A DNA stretch of 64,000 bases from AC-37 sp036389835. GTDB lineage: Bacteria > Actinomycetota > Thermoleophilia > Solirubrobacterales > Thermoleophilaceae. The position numbers and the translations under genes are program-made. The notes under the pieces are model-generated. The model saw only the letters and a list, made by a program, of their open reading frames with translations. It had not been told where the DNA came from and searched no databases. The stretch's first letter is position 1. Every line of letters starts with the position of its first letter. The stretch is taken from positions 124,001 to 188,000 of the forward strand of contig DASVWC010000029.1 of the NCBI GenBank assembly GCA_036389835.1. The letters run 5' to 3'. Positions 1 to 8,747 of this stretch are shown here, piece by piece.

Positions 1-2154
1 GGCAAGACGCTCGGCGCGCTGTCGGTGAGCGGGCGGTCGCAGTACCAGGTCGAGTTCGGCGCACCGGTGGATGGATTCGAGCGGATCCCCTTCGGCGACG
101 CCGAGGCGCTCGAGGCGATGCTCGTCGAGCATCCCGGCGAGATCGCCGCCTTCGTCGTCGAGCCGATCCAGGGCGAGGGCGGCGTGAACGTGGCTCCGCC
201 CGGCTACCTCAAGGCGGTCCGCGAGCTCTGCTCCCAGCACGGCGTTCTGCTCGTGCTCGACGAGGTGCAGACCGGCCTCGGCCGGACCGGCCGGCTGTTC
301 GCCTGCGAGCACGACGAGATCGTCCCCGACGTGATGACCCTGGCGAAGGCGCTCGGCGGCGGGGTGGTCCCGATCGGCGCGGTGCTCTGCCGCTCCTCGT
401 GCGCGACGGAGGGCTTCGCTCTGAGGCACACCTCGACGTTCGCGGGGAACGCGCTCGCCTGCCGCGTCGGCCTGCGCGCGCTGGAGCTCCTGACGCGCGA
501 CGACAACGCGCTCGTGCGGCACGTCTCCGACGTGGGGGTGCACCTCGAGCACCTCCTGCGCGAGGTGGCCGGGCGCCACCCGGCTGCCGTCACCGACGTG
601 CGCGGCCGCGGCTTCCTGCTCGGCGTCGAGCTGACCGACGACCTGCGCGCCTTCGGCCGCCAGGGCCTGGTGGGCTCGATGGCCGCGCAGGAGGCGCTGG
701 CGCCGGCGCTCTGCAGCTATCTCCTCGGCGCCGAGGGCGTGCGCCTCGCCCCGACGCTGTTCGGAGCGCGCGTCGTGCGCGTCGAGCCGCCCCTGATCGC
801 GACCCGCGGCGAATGCGAGCGCTTCGCCGAGGCGCTCGACCGCGCGCTCGCGTGGGTGAGCGCCGGCGACGCCGTCGGGCTGCTCGGTCCGTTGATCGGG
901 CGCCAGCCCGGCACCCCGCCGAAGCCCGCGCCCGCGCCGCCCCGCGACGCCGCGCCGCGGCCGCGGCCCGGCGAGCCGCGCTTCGGATTCATCGTGCACC
1001 CGCTCGAGGTGAGCAGCTTCCACGACTTCGACGCGGGGCTCGTGGACCTCGACGAGGACGAGCTCGCGCGGCTGCTCCAGCGCTTCGACGAGTCGAGCAG
1101 CGTGCTGACGCCGGCGGCGATGGTCGTCGGCGGGGGCCGCGTCGAGTCCGAGGTCGGCAGCACGGCGTACGGCGAGATAATCGGGATCCCGTACACGGCG
1201 CAGCAGCTGCTCGACCTGCCGGTCGAGACGGCGCTCCGGGTGGTCGGCGGGGCGGTCGACGTCGCGCGCGAGCGCGGCGCCGAGATCGTCGGCCTGGGCG
1301 CGTACACCTCGATCGTCACCGGGAACGCCCGGCTCATCGACCCCGGCGTGCCGGTCACCACCGGAAACGGCTTCACCGTCGCGGCGGCCGTCGAGGGCGT
1401 CCGCCAGGCCGCCGAGAAGCGCGGGGTCGAGCTGAGCGAGGCCACCGTCGCCGTGGTCGGCGCCGCGGGTGCGATCGGACGGGCGTCGTCGCGGCTGCTC
1501 GCGCGCGACTGCGGGCGGCTCGTGCTGAGCGGGAACCCCGCCGGCGGCGACGCGTCGATGCGGCGGCTGCGCGCGGTGGCGGCCGAGATCGTGAAGGCCG
1601 TCGCGCGTGGCGGCGAGGCGAGCGGCCGCCTCGCGGTCGCGATACGCGAGGCCGGCGGCGACGACGTGCTCGACCGGATGATCGAGGCGGACCTGCTGCG
1701 GCTCTCGCTCGACCAGGCGGAGTCGCTCGCGGCGGCCGACGTGGTCGTGTTCGCGACCTCCACGCCCGAGCCGATAGCGACGGCCGACGCGCTGGCGCGC
1801 GACGCGATCGTGTGCGACGTCGCCCAGCCGGCGAACGTCGCCGCGGCGGTCATCGACGCGCGCCCGGACGTGCTGCTGTTCCAGGGCGGCATCGTCGAGA
1901 TGCCGCTCGGGCGCGGTCTCGGCGTCGACTACGGCCTCGCCGACGGCCTCGCCTACGCGTGCATGGCGGAGACGATGGTGATCGCGCTCGAGAGCGACCA
2001 CAGGCTCACGAGCGTGGGCGAGGACCTCGACGAGCAGTCGATCCGGACCCTCCAGCGCGTGGCACGCCGTCATGGCTTCCAGCTCGCGCCGGTGGAGCGC
2101 TGGAGCGGCGCCGGCCACGGGTCCGTCCCCGTCGTGGGAGGGCAGGTGCGATGA
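1..2154 (+). CDS. Class III aminotransferase fused to an acyl-ACP-reductase-like domain (5' truncated)
   Basis: The reading frame is open from base 1, and the first residues (GKTLGALSVSGR) are an internal class III aminotransferase motif, so the gene begins upstream and the GTG at 25 is not its start. The N-terminal part carries FVVEPIQGEGG, LLVLDEVQTGLGRTG and the PLP-lysine segment TLAKALGGG. After a Pro/Ala linker (about codons 300-325 in the window) a second domain begins at FGFIVHPLE. It resembles cyanobacterial long-chain acyl-ACP reductase: LGAYTSIV, TTGN, the NADPH motif AVVGAAGAIG, and a C-terminal FQGGIVEMP block. Inference: reduction of an acyl thioester to an aldehyde and its transamination to a primary amine on one polypeptide. 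The catalytic Cys is not certain; IVCDVAQP lies near but is offset from the family Cys in my hand alignment. It overlaps the desaturase by ATGA. Confidence 0.85.
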   Translation, partial: GKTLGALSVSGRSQYQVEFGAPVDGFERIPFGDAEALEAMLVEHPGEIAAFVVEPIQGEGGVNVAPPGYLKAVRELCSQHGVLLVLDEVQTGLGRTGRLFACEHDEIVPDVMTLAKALGGGVVPIGAVLCRSSCATEGFALRHTSTFAGNALACRVGLRALELLTRDDNALVRHVSDVGVHLEHLLREVAGRHPAAVTDVRGRGFLLGVELTDDLRAFGRQGLVGSMAAQEALAPALCSYLLGAEGVRLAPTLFGARVVRVEPPLIATRGECERFAEALDRALAWVSAGDAVGLLGPLIGRQPGTPPKPAPAPPRDAAPRPRPGEPRFGFIVHPLEVSSFHDFDAGLVDLDEDELARLLQRFDESSSVLTPAAMVVGGGRVESEVGSTAYGEIIGIPYTAQQLLDLPVETALRVVGGAVDVARERGAEIVGLGAYTSIVTGNARLIDPGVPVTTGNGFTVAAAVEGVRQAAEKRGVELSEATVAVVGAAGAIGRASSRLLARDCGRLVLSGNPAGGDASMRRLRAVAAEIVKAVARGGEASGRLAVAIREAGGDDVLDRMIEADLLRLSLDQAESLAAADVVVFATSTPEPIATADALARDAIVCDVAQPANVAAAVIDARPDVLLFQGGIVEMPLGRGLGVDYGLADGLAYACMAETMVIALESDHRLTSVGEDLDEQSIRTLQRVARRHGFQLAPVERWSGAGHGSVPVVGGQVR

Positions 2155-3293
2155 CGACGCAGCTCGCGGACGCGCCGCCGCGGAGCGTGCTGCTCGACCC
2201 CGAGCTCGCCTCGGCGGCCGACCGGCTGAGGGTCCAGGACGCGCACGCGCTCGTGAAGGACCTGCTCAGGCCGCGCATGGCGATCTACTGGGCCGACTTC
2301 CTGACCTCGTGGGCGATCGGCCTGGCGGCCTTCGTCCTCGTCGGCACGCTCGGCTACACGACGGTCCCGGGCGCGTTCGCGTTCGCGGTCTCGGTGTGCG
2401 CGCTGTACCGCGCGGCCGCGTTCATCCACGAGCTCGTCCACATGCAGCGCAAGCCGGGCTTCGCCCGCTTCCGCAGGGGGTGGAACCTGCTCTGCGGCAT
2501 CCCGCTCCTGATCCCGTACTTCATGTACGAGTGCCACTGGGACCACCACGCCAAGCGCCACTACGGGACCGCCGAGGACGCCGAGTACGTGCCGTTCGCA
2601 CGCCGCTCGCCGTGGGCGATCCTCGGTCTCCTGGCGGCGTCGCCGCTCGTCCCGCTCGCGGGGCCGTACCGCTTCGGGATCCTCACGCCGCTGTCCTACG
2701 CGATCCCGCGGCTGCGCGGCTACGTGTACGCGCACGCGTCGGCGCTGAAGCTCGACGTGGAGTACGTCGGGCGCCCGCCGGAGACACGGGCCGAGCGGCG
2801 CTCCTGGATGCTCCAGGAGCTCGCGTGCCTGGCGTTCCTGGGCGCGGTGGGCGCACTCGTCGCGACCGGGACGATCGCGCCGGAGCGGCTCGTGCAGTGG
2901 TACCTGACGTTCCTCGGCATCACCGTCCTGAACTCGCTGCGCCTCCTCGGTGCGCACCGCTATCACGGCGGCGACGAGGAGATGACGTTCGTCGAGCAGG
3001 TGCTGGACTCGACGAACTACCCGCGCCGCCGGCCGCTGGCCGAGCTGTGGGCCCCGGTCGGGCTGCGCCTGCACGCGCTTCACCACCTGCTGCCGGGACT
3101 GCCGTACCACTCCTACCAGGAGGCGCACGAGCGGCTCGCGGCCGGGCTCCCCCCGGACTCCGCCTACCACCTCACCTCGAGCCCGGGGCTCCTGTTCTCG
3201 CTGCGACGGCTGTGGCGCGACGCCAGCGCGAACCACCGCCGGCGCGACAGCGGCGACGGCTCGATCGGGATCGCGGCGGGGGGCGCTTCGTGA
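2151..3293 (+). CDS. Membrane fatty acid desaturase/hydroxylase
   Basis: This 380-residue integral membrane protein has the three His boxes of the fatty acid desaturase superfamily: H93-E-L-V-H97, H129-W-D-H-H133 and H308-A-L-H-H312. Additional His residues sit at 269, 272 and 320. Hydrophobic segments lie at about 45-90, 110-125, 155-175 and 225-260. The family uses a non-heme diiron centre to desaturate or hydroxylate acyl chains at the membrane. The ATG start overlaps the upstream stop (ATGA) and the stop overlaps the next GTG (GTGA), so it is translationally coupled to the aminotransferase-reductase fusion and the thioesterase. It probably modifies the chain made by the cluster's own synthase. 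The substrate and position of attack cannot be read from sequence. Confidence 0.85.
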   Translation: MTTQLADAPPRSVLLDPELASAADRLRVQDAHALVKDLLRPRMAIYWADFLTSWAIGLAAFVLVGTLGYTTVPGAFAFAVSVCALYRAAAFIHELVHMQRKPGFARFRRGWNLLCGIPLLIPYFMYECHWDHHAKRHYGTAEDAEYVPFARRSPWAILGLLAASPLVPLAGPYRFGILTPLSYAIPRLRGYVYAHASALKLDVEYVGRPPETRAERRSWMLQELACLAFLGAVGALVATGTIAPERLVQWYLTFLGITVLNSLRLLGAHRYHGGDEEMTFVEQVLDSTNYPRRRPLAELWAPVGLRLHALHHLLPGLPYHSYQEAHERLAAGLPPDSAYHLTSSPGLLFSLRRLWRDASANHRRRDSGDGSIGIAAGGAS

Positions 3294-4075
3294 GCAGCTC
3301 GGCCACCGCAACCCGGCCGCGGCCGCGCTGGCACGGCGCGCTGGCCTGCCGCGCCCCGCGCGACGACGCGCACGTGCGGCTCGTGTGCGTGCCGTACGCC
3401 GGCGGCGGCCCGGCGGCCTTCCGGCGCTGGCCCGACGTCCTCGGCGACGCGATCGAGGTATGGACCACGACGCTTCCCGGCCGCGGCGGCCGCGTGCGCG
3501 AGCCGTTCGCGACCGAGTGGGCGCCGCTCACCTCCGGGCTCGCGGACTCGATCGCCGAGCACGTGCGCGAGCCGATCGCGCTCTACGGGCACAGCATGGG
3601 CGCGCTGATCGCGTACGAGGTCGCCGCCGTCCTCGAGGCGCGCGGCGCGGACGTGCGCCGGCTGTTCGTGTCGGCGCGCTGCGCGCCGGACGTGGCGGCC
3701 CCGGTCGACTGCCCCGACGACGACGAGGTGCTCCTGGACCGCGTCGACCGGCTGTTCGGCGGCGTGCCGTCCGAGATCCGCGCCGATCCCGAGCTCGTGC
3801 AGCACTTCGCGGCGGTGCTGCGCGCCGACCTGCGGCTGCTCGAGCGCTACCGCTGGGCCGAGCACCCTCCGCTCACGTGCCCGATCACCGTCCTGGCGGG
3901 CGAGGACGACGAGACCGTGTCGCGCCCCGCACTCGACGCCTGGAGCCGCCACACGCGGGCGGGCGCCGAGGTGCTGGTCCTTCCGGGCGGGCACTTCTTC
4001 CTCGAGACCCAGGCGGCCGCGGTGCTCGACGTCGTTCGCGCCCGCACGGCACAGCCCCAGGGAGCGGCGCCGTGA
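3290..4075 (+). CDS. Type II thioesterase (alpha/beta hydrolase)
   Basis: This 261-residue protein belongs to the GrsT/RifR type II thioesterase family. It shows the N-terminal VCVPYAGGGPAAFRRWP motif, the nucleophile elbow GHSMG with Ser102, the acid in AGEDDE (Asp206/207) and the His in PGGHFF (His235). Stand-alone thioesterases of this family clear stalled or wrongly primed acyl groups from carrier proteins in NRPS, PKS and FAS-like pathways. Its presence supports assignment of the region as a secondary-metabolite cluster. The GTG start overlaps the desaturase stop, and the stop overlaps the P450 start (GTGA on both sides). It could instead release the mature chain; sequence alone does not distinguish editing from release. 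Confidence 0.9.
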   Translation: MSSSATATRPRPRWHGALACRAPRDDAHVRLVCVPYAGGGPAAFRRWPDVLGDAIEVWTTTLPGRGGRVREPFATEWAPLTSGLADSIAEHVREPIALYGHSMGALIAYEVAAVLEARGADVRRLFVSARCAPDVAAPVDCPDDDEVLLDRVDRLFGGVPSEIRADPELVQHFAAVLRADLRLLERYRWAEHPPLTCPITVLAGEDDETVSRPALDAWSRHTRAGAEVLVLPGGHFFLETQAAAVLDVVRARTAQPQGAAP

Positions 4076-5457
4076 GGCTGCGGTCCGGAGCACCCCCGTT
4101 CCCGCGGATCTCGGCGTCGCCGCCGCTGCTCGGCATGCCGCTCGCGATGCGCAACGACCCGCTCGGGGTCATGCGCCGCATCGCGGCGGAGTGCGGCGAC
4201 GTGGGCGGCTTCCGCGTCGGCCCCAAGCTCGCCGTCGTGGCCAACAGCCCCGCGGCGGTCCGCGAGGTGCTCGTCGACCACCCGCAGGACTTCGACAAGG
4301 GCCGGCTCCAGCGCCGCGCGCTGCGGCCGCTGATGGGTCAGGGTCTGCTGAGCAGCGAGGGCGACCTGCACGCGACGCAGCGCAAGCTGATCCAGCCGCA
4401 CTTCGTGGTGCGCCGGATAGCCGGGCACGTCGACACGATGGTCGAGGTCGCCGACCGGATGATCGCGAGCTGGCCCGACGGCGGCGATGTTGACCTCCTC
4501 GACAAGATGAACGAGCTGACGATCGACATCGTCGGCCGCGTGCTGCTCAGCACCGAGATCCGCGAGGAGGACGCGCTCGCCGCGGCGATGACCGACGCGT
4601 TCGAGTGGGAGATGCACGCGTTCACCAGCGCGTTCGCCGCGCCGCTCTGGGTCCCGACGCCGCTCAACCTCCGGATGAAGCGCGCGGTGCGCTACCTGCG
4701 CTCGCGCATCGGCGAGTGGATCCGCGAGCGCCAGGCGAGCGGCGAGGACAAGGGCGACATGCTCTCGATGCTGATGTCGCTGCGCTACGAGGACGGCACC
4801 GGCATGAGCGAGCAGCAGCTCTTCGACGAGACGATCACGCTCTGCGGGGCGGCGCAGGAGACCTCGGCCGACGCGCAGACGTGGGTGCTGTACCTGCTCG
4901 CGCGCCACCCGGACGTCTACGCGCGCGTGCGCGAGGAGGTCGACACCGTGCTCGGGGGCCGGCCGGTGACCTACGACGACCTGAAGGAGCTGCCCTACTC
5001 GCTCCAGGTCTTCAAGGAGACGCTGCGGCTCTACCCGCCCGCGTCGATCATGCTCCGCGGCGCGATCCGCGACACCACGATCGGCGGCTACCACGTCCCG
5101 AAGGGCACGGTGGTCCTGATCTCGCCCTACGTCCTCCACCGGCGCGAGTCGGAGTACCCGGACCCCGAGCGCTTCGACCCGAGCCGCTTCGAGCGTGAGA
5201 ACGAGCGCAAGCTCCCCAAGTACTCGTTCCTGCCGTTCGGCGCCGGTCGCCGCGTGTGCATCGGCAACCACTTCGCGCTGATGGAGGGACACGTGCTGAC
5301 GGTGACCCTGGCCCAGCGCGCGGACGTGGACCTGGTTCCGGACCACCCGGTCGAGGAGCAGCTGCTCATCAACCTGCGGCCGCGGCATGGCCTGAAGGCG
5401 CGCGTGCGCCACCGTTCGGTTCCGACCGGCGCCGAGGTCGCCGCGCTGCGCGGATGA
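4072..5457 (+). CDS. Cytochrome P450
   Basis: The 461-residue protein has the P450 hallmarks: an I-helix with GAAQETS (259-265, an unusual Gln-Glu-Thr version of AGxxT), the K-helix ExxR as E316-T-L-R319, and the heme-binding loop FLPFGAGRRVCIGNH with Cys396 as thiolate ligand. The layout resembles fatty-acid-like P450s of the CYP102/CYP4 type rather than the short CYP107 group, which is a judgement from motif style only. It is translationally coupled to the thioesterase and to the downstream MMPL gene. Likely role: oxidation of the acyl chain or amine. Redox partners are not encoded in the window. Confidence 0.93.
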   Translation: MRLRSGAPPFPRISASPPLLGMPLAMRNDPLGVMRRIAAECGDVGGFRVGPKLAVVANSPAAVREVLVDHPQDFDKGRLQRRALRPLMGQGLLSSEGDLHATQRKLIQPHFVVRRIAGHVDTMVEVADRMIASWPDGGDVDLLDKMNELTIDIVGRVLLSTEIREEDALAAAMTDAFEWEMHAFTSAFAAPLWVPTPLNLRMKRAVRYLRSRIGEWIRERQASGEDKGDMLSMLMSLRYEDGTGMSEQQLFDETITLCGAAQETSADAQTWVLYLLARHPDVYARVREEVDTVLGGRPVTYDDLKELPYSLQVFKETLRLYPPASIMLRGAIRDTTIGGYHVPKGTVVLISPYVLHRRESEYPDPERFDPSRFERENERKLPKYSFLPFGAGRRVCIGNHFALMEGHVLTVTLAQRADVDLVPDHPVEEQLLINLRPRHGLKARVRHRSVPTGAEVAALRG

Positions 5458-8400
5458 GCGACGCCGGGCACGCACGGACGCGATCGCCCAAGCGCATCCT
5501 CATCGCATGGGGGGTCGTCATCGCGATCCTCGCCAGCCAGGCGGGGTTCGTCGAGAAGCGGCTCACCGAGCCGACGTTCTTCGTGCCGGACACCCCGTCG
5601 AAGGCGGCGCTCGACCTCGACGAGGAGTACTTCGGCCCGAGCATCGACGTCCCGATCCTCCTCGAGGGCCCCCCGGCGGCGATCCGCGCCCAGGGCCGCG
5701 AGCTGATCCGCGAGTTCCGGAAGGACCCGCGCAACCGCGTGATCGACCCGTGGGCGCCCGGCACGGCTAGCAAGGAGCTCCGGCCGCGTCCGGACGCGGC
5801 GATGATCCCGCTGATCATCGGGCGGCCCGACAACGAGTCGCTCAAGGCGGCGGAGGAGGTCCAGAAGGTCGTCGAGGACAACGTCCACGCGCCCGTCGAG
5901 GCGCGGCTCACCGGCGAGGCCATCGTCGCCCTGGCGCTCGAGGAGGAGACGATCGAGGAGCTCGCGAAGGGCGAGCTCTACGCGCTGCCGATCCTGCTGA
6001 TCGTCCTGCTGCTTGTCTTCCGCTCGGTGGTCGCCGCCGCGATTCCCGCGGTCTTCGGCGCGCTCACGGTCCTGGCGGGCTACGGGACGATGGCGGTGCT
6101 GGCCGAGGTCGTCGCGCTCGACGCCACCGCCCTGAGCCTCGCGTCGATGCTGGGCCTGGCGCTCGGGGTCGACTACACGCTGCTGATGGTCTCGCGCTTC
6201 CGCGAGGAGCTGGCGGGCGGAGCCGACGTGCGGAGCGCCGCGGCGATCGCCGCCGCCACATCCGGGCGCACCGTGGTGTTCGCGGGGGTCGTGCTGCTGG
6301 CGGCGATGGTCGCCGCGGTGCTGCTCTCGCCGGGCAGCTTCCTCGTGTCCGGGACGATCGGCGTCGGGATCGTGACCGTGATCAGCGCGGCGTCGGCGCG
6401 CATCGCGATCCCGGCGCTGCTGGAGCTGCTCGGCGAGCGCGTGAACGCGCTCTCGTTCCGCCGCAAGCCACAGACGCGCGACGCGGCGATGCTGCGCGTG
6501 GCGAGCCGCGCGCTCCGGCGCCCGTTCGTGGCCGGTGGCGCGGTGCTGCTCGCGCTCATGCTCCTGGCCGCGCCGGCGCTCGGGCTCGACGCGCGCACCC
6601 CGGGCGTCGACCTGCTCCCGTCGAACAACTTCGCGCGCGAGGACTACGAGCGCGTCAGCGACGTGATGGGCGCCGGCTGGGGCGCGCCGTACACGATCAC
6701 GGTCGCGAACCCGGGCGGACCGCTCACCACCGAGCGCCGGCTGCGCCAGCTCGACGCCCTCCAGCGCCGCCTGGGCGGCGACCGAGCGGTCGCGACGGTG
6801 TTCGGTCCGGGCCCGATCGACCAGGCCACGCGGGAGCTCGGCCAGCTCGAGTCGACGCTCGCCGAGAGCGACGACCTGATCGACTCCGGCCGGCGCGACC
6901 TCGAGCGGCTCGAGGCCGGCCTCGCGGACGCGGGCAGCGGCGCGGCACGGGTCCAGGACGGTCTCGACGTGGCGGCGGGCGCGGCCCGCCAGATCGCCGA
7001 CGGGACGCTCGAGGCCGAGGAAGGGTCGCGGCAGATCGCCGCGGGCGTCGATCTCGCCCGAGAGGGCTTCATCCAGCTCCGCGAGGCGCTCCTCACGGCG
7101 GCTCGGGGCGCGGACCGGATCAGCGCCGGGCAGCGGCAGGCCGAGGCGGGTGGGCTCGAGCTGCTCGCGGGGCTCAGGAGGCTCACCGAGCGCGTGGAGG
7201 CCTCGCGCCCGCGCGTGCAGGCGCTGGCGGCTGGGCTGGGCAGCGGGGCGAGCGACCTCGAGCGCCTTCGCGAGCCGGCGCAGTTCACCGAGCAGCGGCT
7301 GCGCGACGCGTGGGAGGAGCTGCGCACGATGACCGCCGGCCGGCTCGACCCGCGCTACGAGGCCACGGTCCGGGCGGTGGGGGAGGCGCTCGCCGCCGCC
7401 TCCGGGCGCGACCCGACGACCGGCCAGCCCGTTCGCGAGGGCTACGACGGCATGGACGCGAGCCTGCGGATCGCGGTCGAGCGCCTCCGGGCGGCCGGCG
7501 ACGAGGTGAACGCCGCCGTGAAGGAGTTCGACGCCCTCGTGGCCGGGGCGCGCAAGCTGCGCGACGGCGCGGCGGAGCTCGCCGACGGGCTGCGCCGGCT
7601 GAGGGCGGGCGGCGCCGAGCTCGCGGACGGGCTCGCGCGGATCGTGGTGGCCACGAGCGGGGGAGCCGACGGGATGGGCACCCTCGCCGCGGGCGCCCAC
7701 GAGCTCGCCGACGGGCTCGGCGTGCTGAGCGCGGGCACCGGCCGCTTCCGCGACGAGCTGGGACAGGGCGCCCGGCGGGTCGAGCCGCTCGTCAGCGGTC
7801 TCGCGCGCGCGCGCGAGGAGGTTCGTGGGTCGCGCGACCGCCTTCCGAGCCAGCTCGGCTACGACAAGCTCCAGGCGCGCTCGCCGGAGCTGCTCTCGTC
7901 GGGCTACCTCCGGCTGGCCGCGATCGACGGCGCGCACCGGCCCGACCGCGAGGGGGCCCGCTCGGTGATCAACCTCGACCGCGGCGGGCAGGCCGGGCGC
8001 TTCCTGGTCATCCCGTCCGTCGCTCCGGGAACGCGAGCGAGCGAGCGGCTCGGCGAGCGGCTCCAGCGCGAGGGGGAGGACTTCCGGCGCGAGTCCGCGC
8101 TCGACGTGCGGACGGGCGGCCAGGCGCAGCTCCTGACCGACTTCGGCGAGTCCGTCCGCGACGGGCTGCCGCGCCTGATCCTCGGCCTGTCGATCGTCAC
8201 CTACGTCGTGCTGGCGATAGTGCTGCGCTCGCTGCTCATGCCGCTCATCGGCGTGGCGCTGAACGTGCTCACCGTCGGCGTCTCGTTCGGGATCCTGGCG
8301 CTTCTGTACGAGGGATCCGCACCGCTCGGCGGCCCCGGCTACATCGACGCGACCGCGGTGCTCGGGATCTTCGGGGTGATGTTCGGGCTGTCGATCGACT

Positions 8401-8735
8401 ACCAGGTGTTCCTGCTCGCCCGCATGCGGGAGGGCTGGGAGCGGACCGGCGAGGCGACCGGCGCGATCGACTACGGGCTGACCAAGACCGCCCGCGTGGT
8501 CACGGGCGCCGCGCTGATCATGGCCGGCGTGTTCCTCGGCTTCTCGCTGACCGACTTCCCGGCCAACCAGCAGCTCGGGATCGGCCTGATCGTGGCGATC
8601 CTGCTCGACGCGACGATCGTCCGGCTGGTCGTCCTTCCGTGCCTGCTCAAGCTGTGCGGGGACTGGGCGTGGTGGATGCCGGCGCGGCTCGACCGCGCGA
8701 TTGCGCGCGTCGTCCCGTCACTGGCGGCGCACTAG
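5454..8735 (+). CDS. MMPL/RND-family exporter with long helical periplasmic domain
   Basis: This 1093-residue membrane protein starts at an ATG overlapping the P450 stop. It has the two-half RND layout: transmembrane groups near residues 15-35, 180-330, 355-375 and 895-1065. Each half contains an MMPL signature, LGLALGVDYTLLMVSRFREE and FGLSIDYQVFLLARM, with the intramembrane Asp of the proton relay. Between the halves lies a very long extracytoplasmic segment built from repeated A-x-x-L-A-D-G or A-A-G-A-like units, as in YhgE/Pip-type proteins, probably a helical hairpin. MMPL proteins export lipids and lipid-linked products, which fits a cluster making a hydrophobic metabolite. It closely resembles the exporter at 24182-27508. 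Confidence 0.9.
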   Translation: MSDAGHARTRSPKRILIAWGVVIAILASQAGFVEKRLTEPTFFVPDTPSKAALDLDEEYFGPSIDVPILLEGPPAAIRAQGRELIREFRKDPRNRVIDPWAPGTASKELRPRPDAAMIPLIIGRPDNESLKAAEEVQKVVEDNVHAPVEARLTGEAIVALALEEETIEELAKGELYALPILLIVLLLVFRSVVAAAIPAVFGALTVLAGYGTMAVLAEVVALDATALSLASMLGLALGVDYTLLMVSRFREELAGGADVRSAAAIAAATSGRTVVFAGVVLLAAMVAAVLLSPGSFLVSGTIGVGIVTVISAASARIAIPALLELLGERVNALSFRRKPQTRDAAMLRVASRALRRPFVAGGAVLLALMLLAAPALGLDARTPGVDLLPSNNFAREDYERVSDVMGAGWGAPYTITVANPGGPLTTERRLRQLDALQRRLGGDRAVATVFGPGPIDQATRELGQLESTLAESDDLIDSGRRDLERLEAGLADAGSGAARVQDGLDVAAGAARQIADGTLEAEEGSRQIAAGVDLAREGFIQLREALLTAARGADRISAGQRQAEAGGLELLAGLRRLTERVEASRPRVQALAAGLGSGASDLERLREPAQFTEQRLRDAWEELRTMTAGRLDPRYEATVRAVGEALAAASGRDPTTGQPVREGYDGMDASLRIAVERLRAAGDEVNAAVKEFDALVAGARKLRDGAAELADGLRRLRAGGAELADGLARIVVATSGGADGMGTLAAGAHELADGLGVLSAGTGRFRDELGQGARRVEPLVSGLARAREEVRGSRDRLPSQLGYDKLQARSPELLSSGYLRLAAIDGAHRPDREGARSVINLDRGGQAGRFLVIPSVAPGTRASERLGERLQREGEDFRRESALDVRTGGQAQLLTDFGESVRDGLPRLILGLSIVTYVVLAIVLRSLLMPLIGVALNVLTVGVSFGILALLYEGSAPLGGPGYIDATAVLGIFGVMFGLSIDYQVFLLARMREGWERTGEATGAIDYGLTKTARVVTGAALIMAGVFLGFSLTDFPANQQLGIGLIVAILLDATIVRLVVLPCLLKLCGDWAWWMPARLDRAIARVVPSLAAH

Positions 8736-8747
8736 TGGCCGCGCGCG

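Noticed and set aside
25..27. GTG as start of the first gene
   Set aside because: The in-frame residues before it (GKTLGALS) belong to a conserved aminotransferase motif, so the gene continues to the left of the window.
5127..7937. Leftward frame of about 936 codons opposite the P450 and MMPL genes
   Set aside because: Low-complexity Arg/Glu/Asp-rich translation with no motif; both plus-strand genes have clear family signatures.
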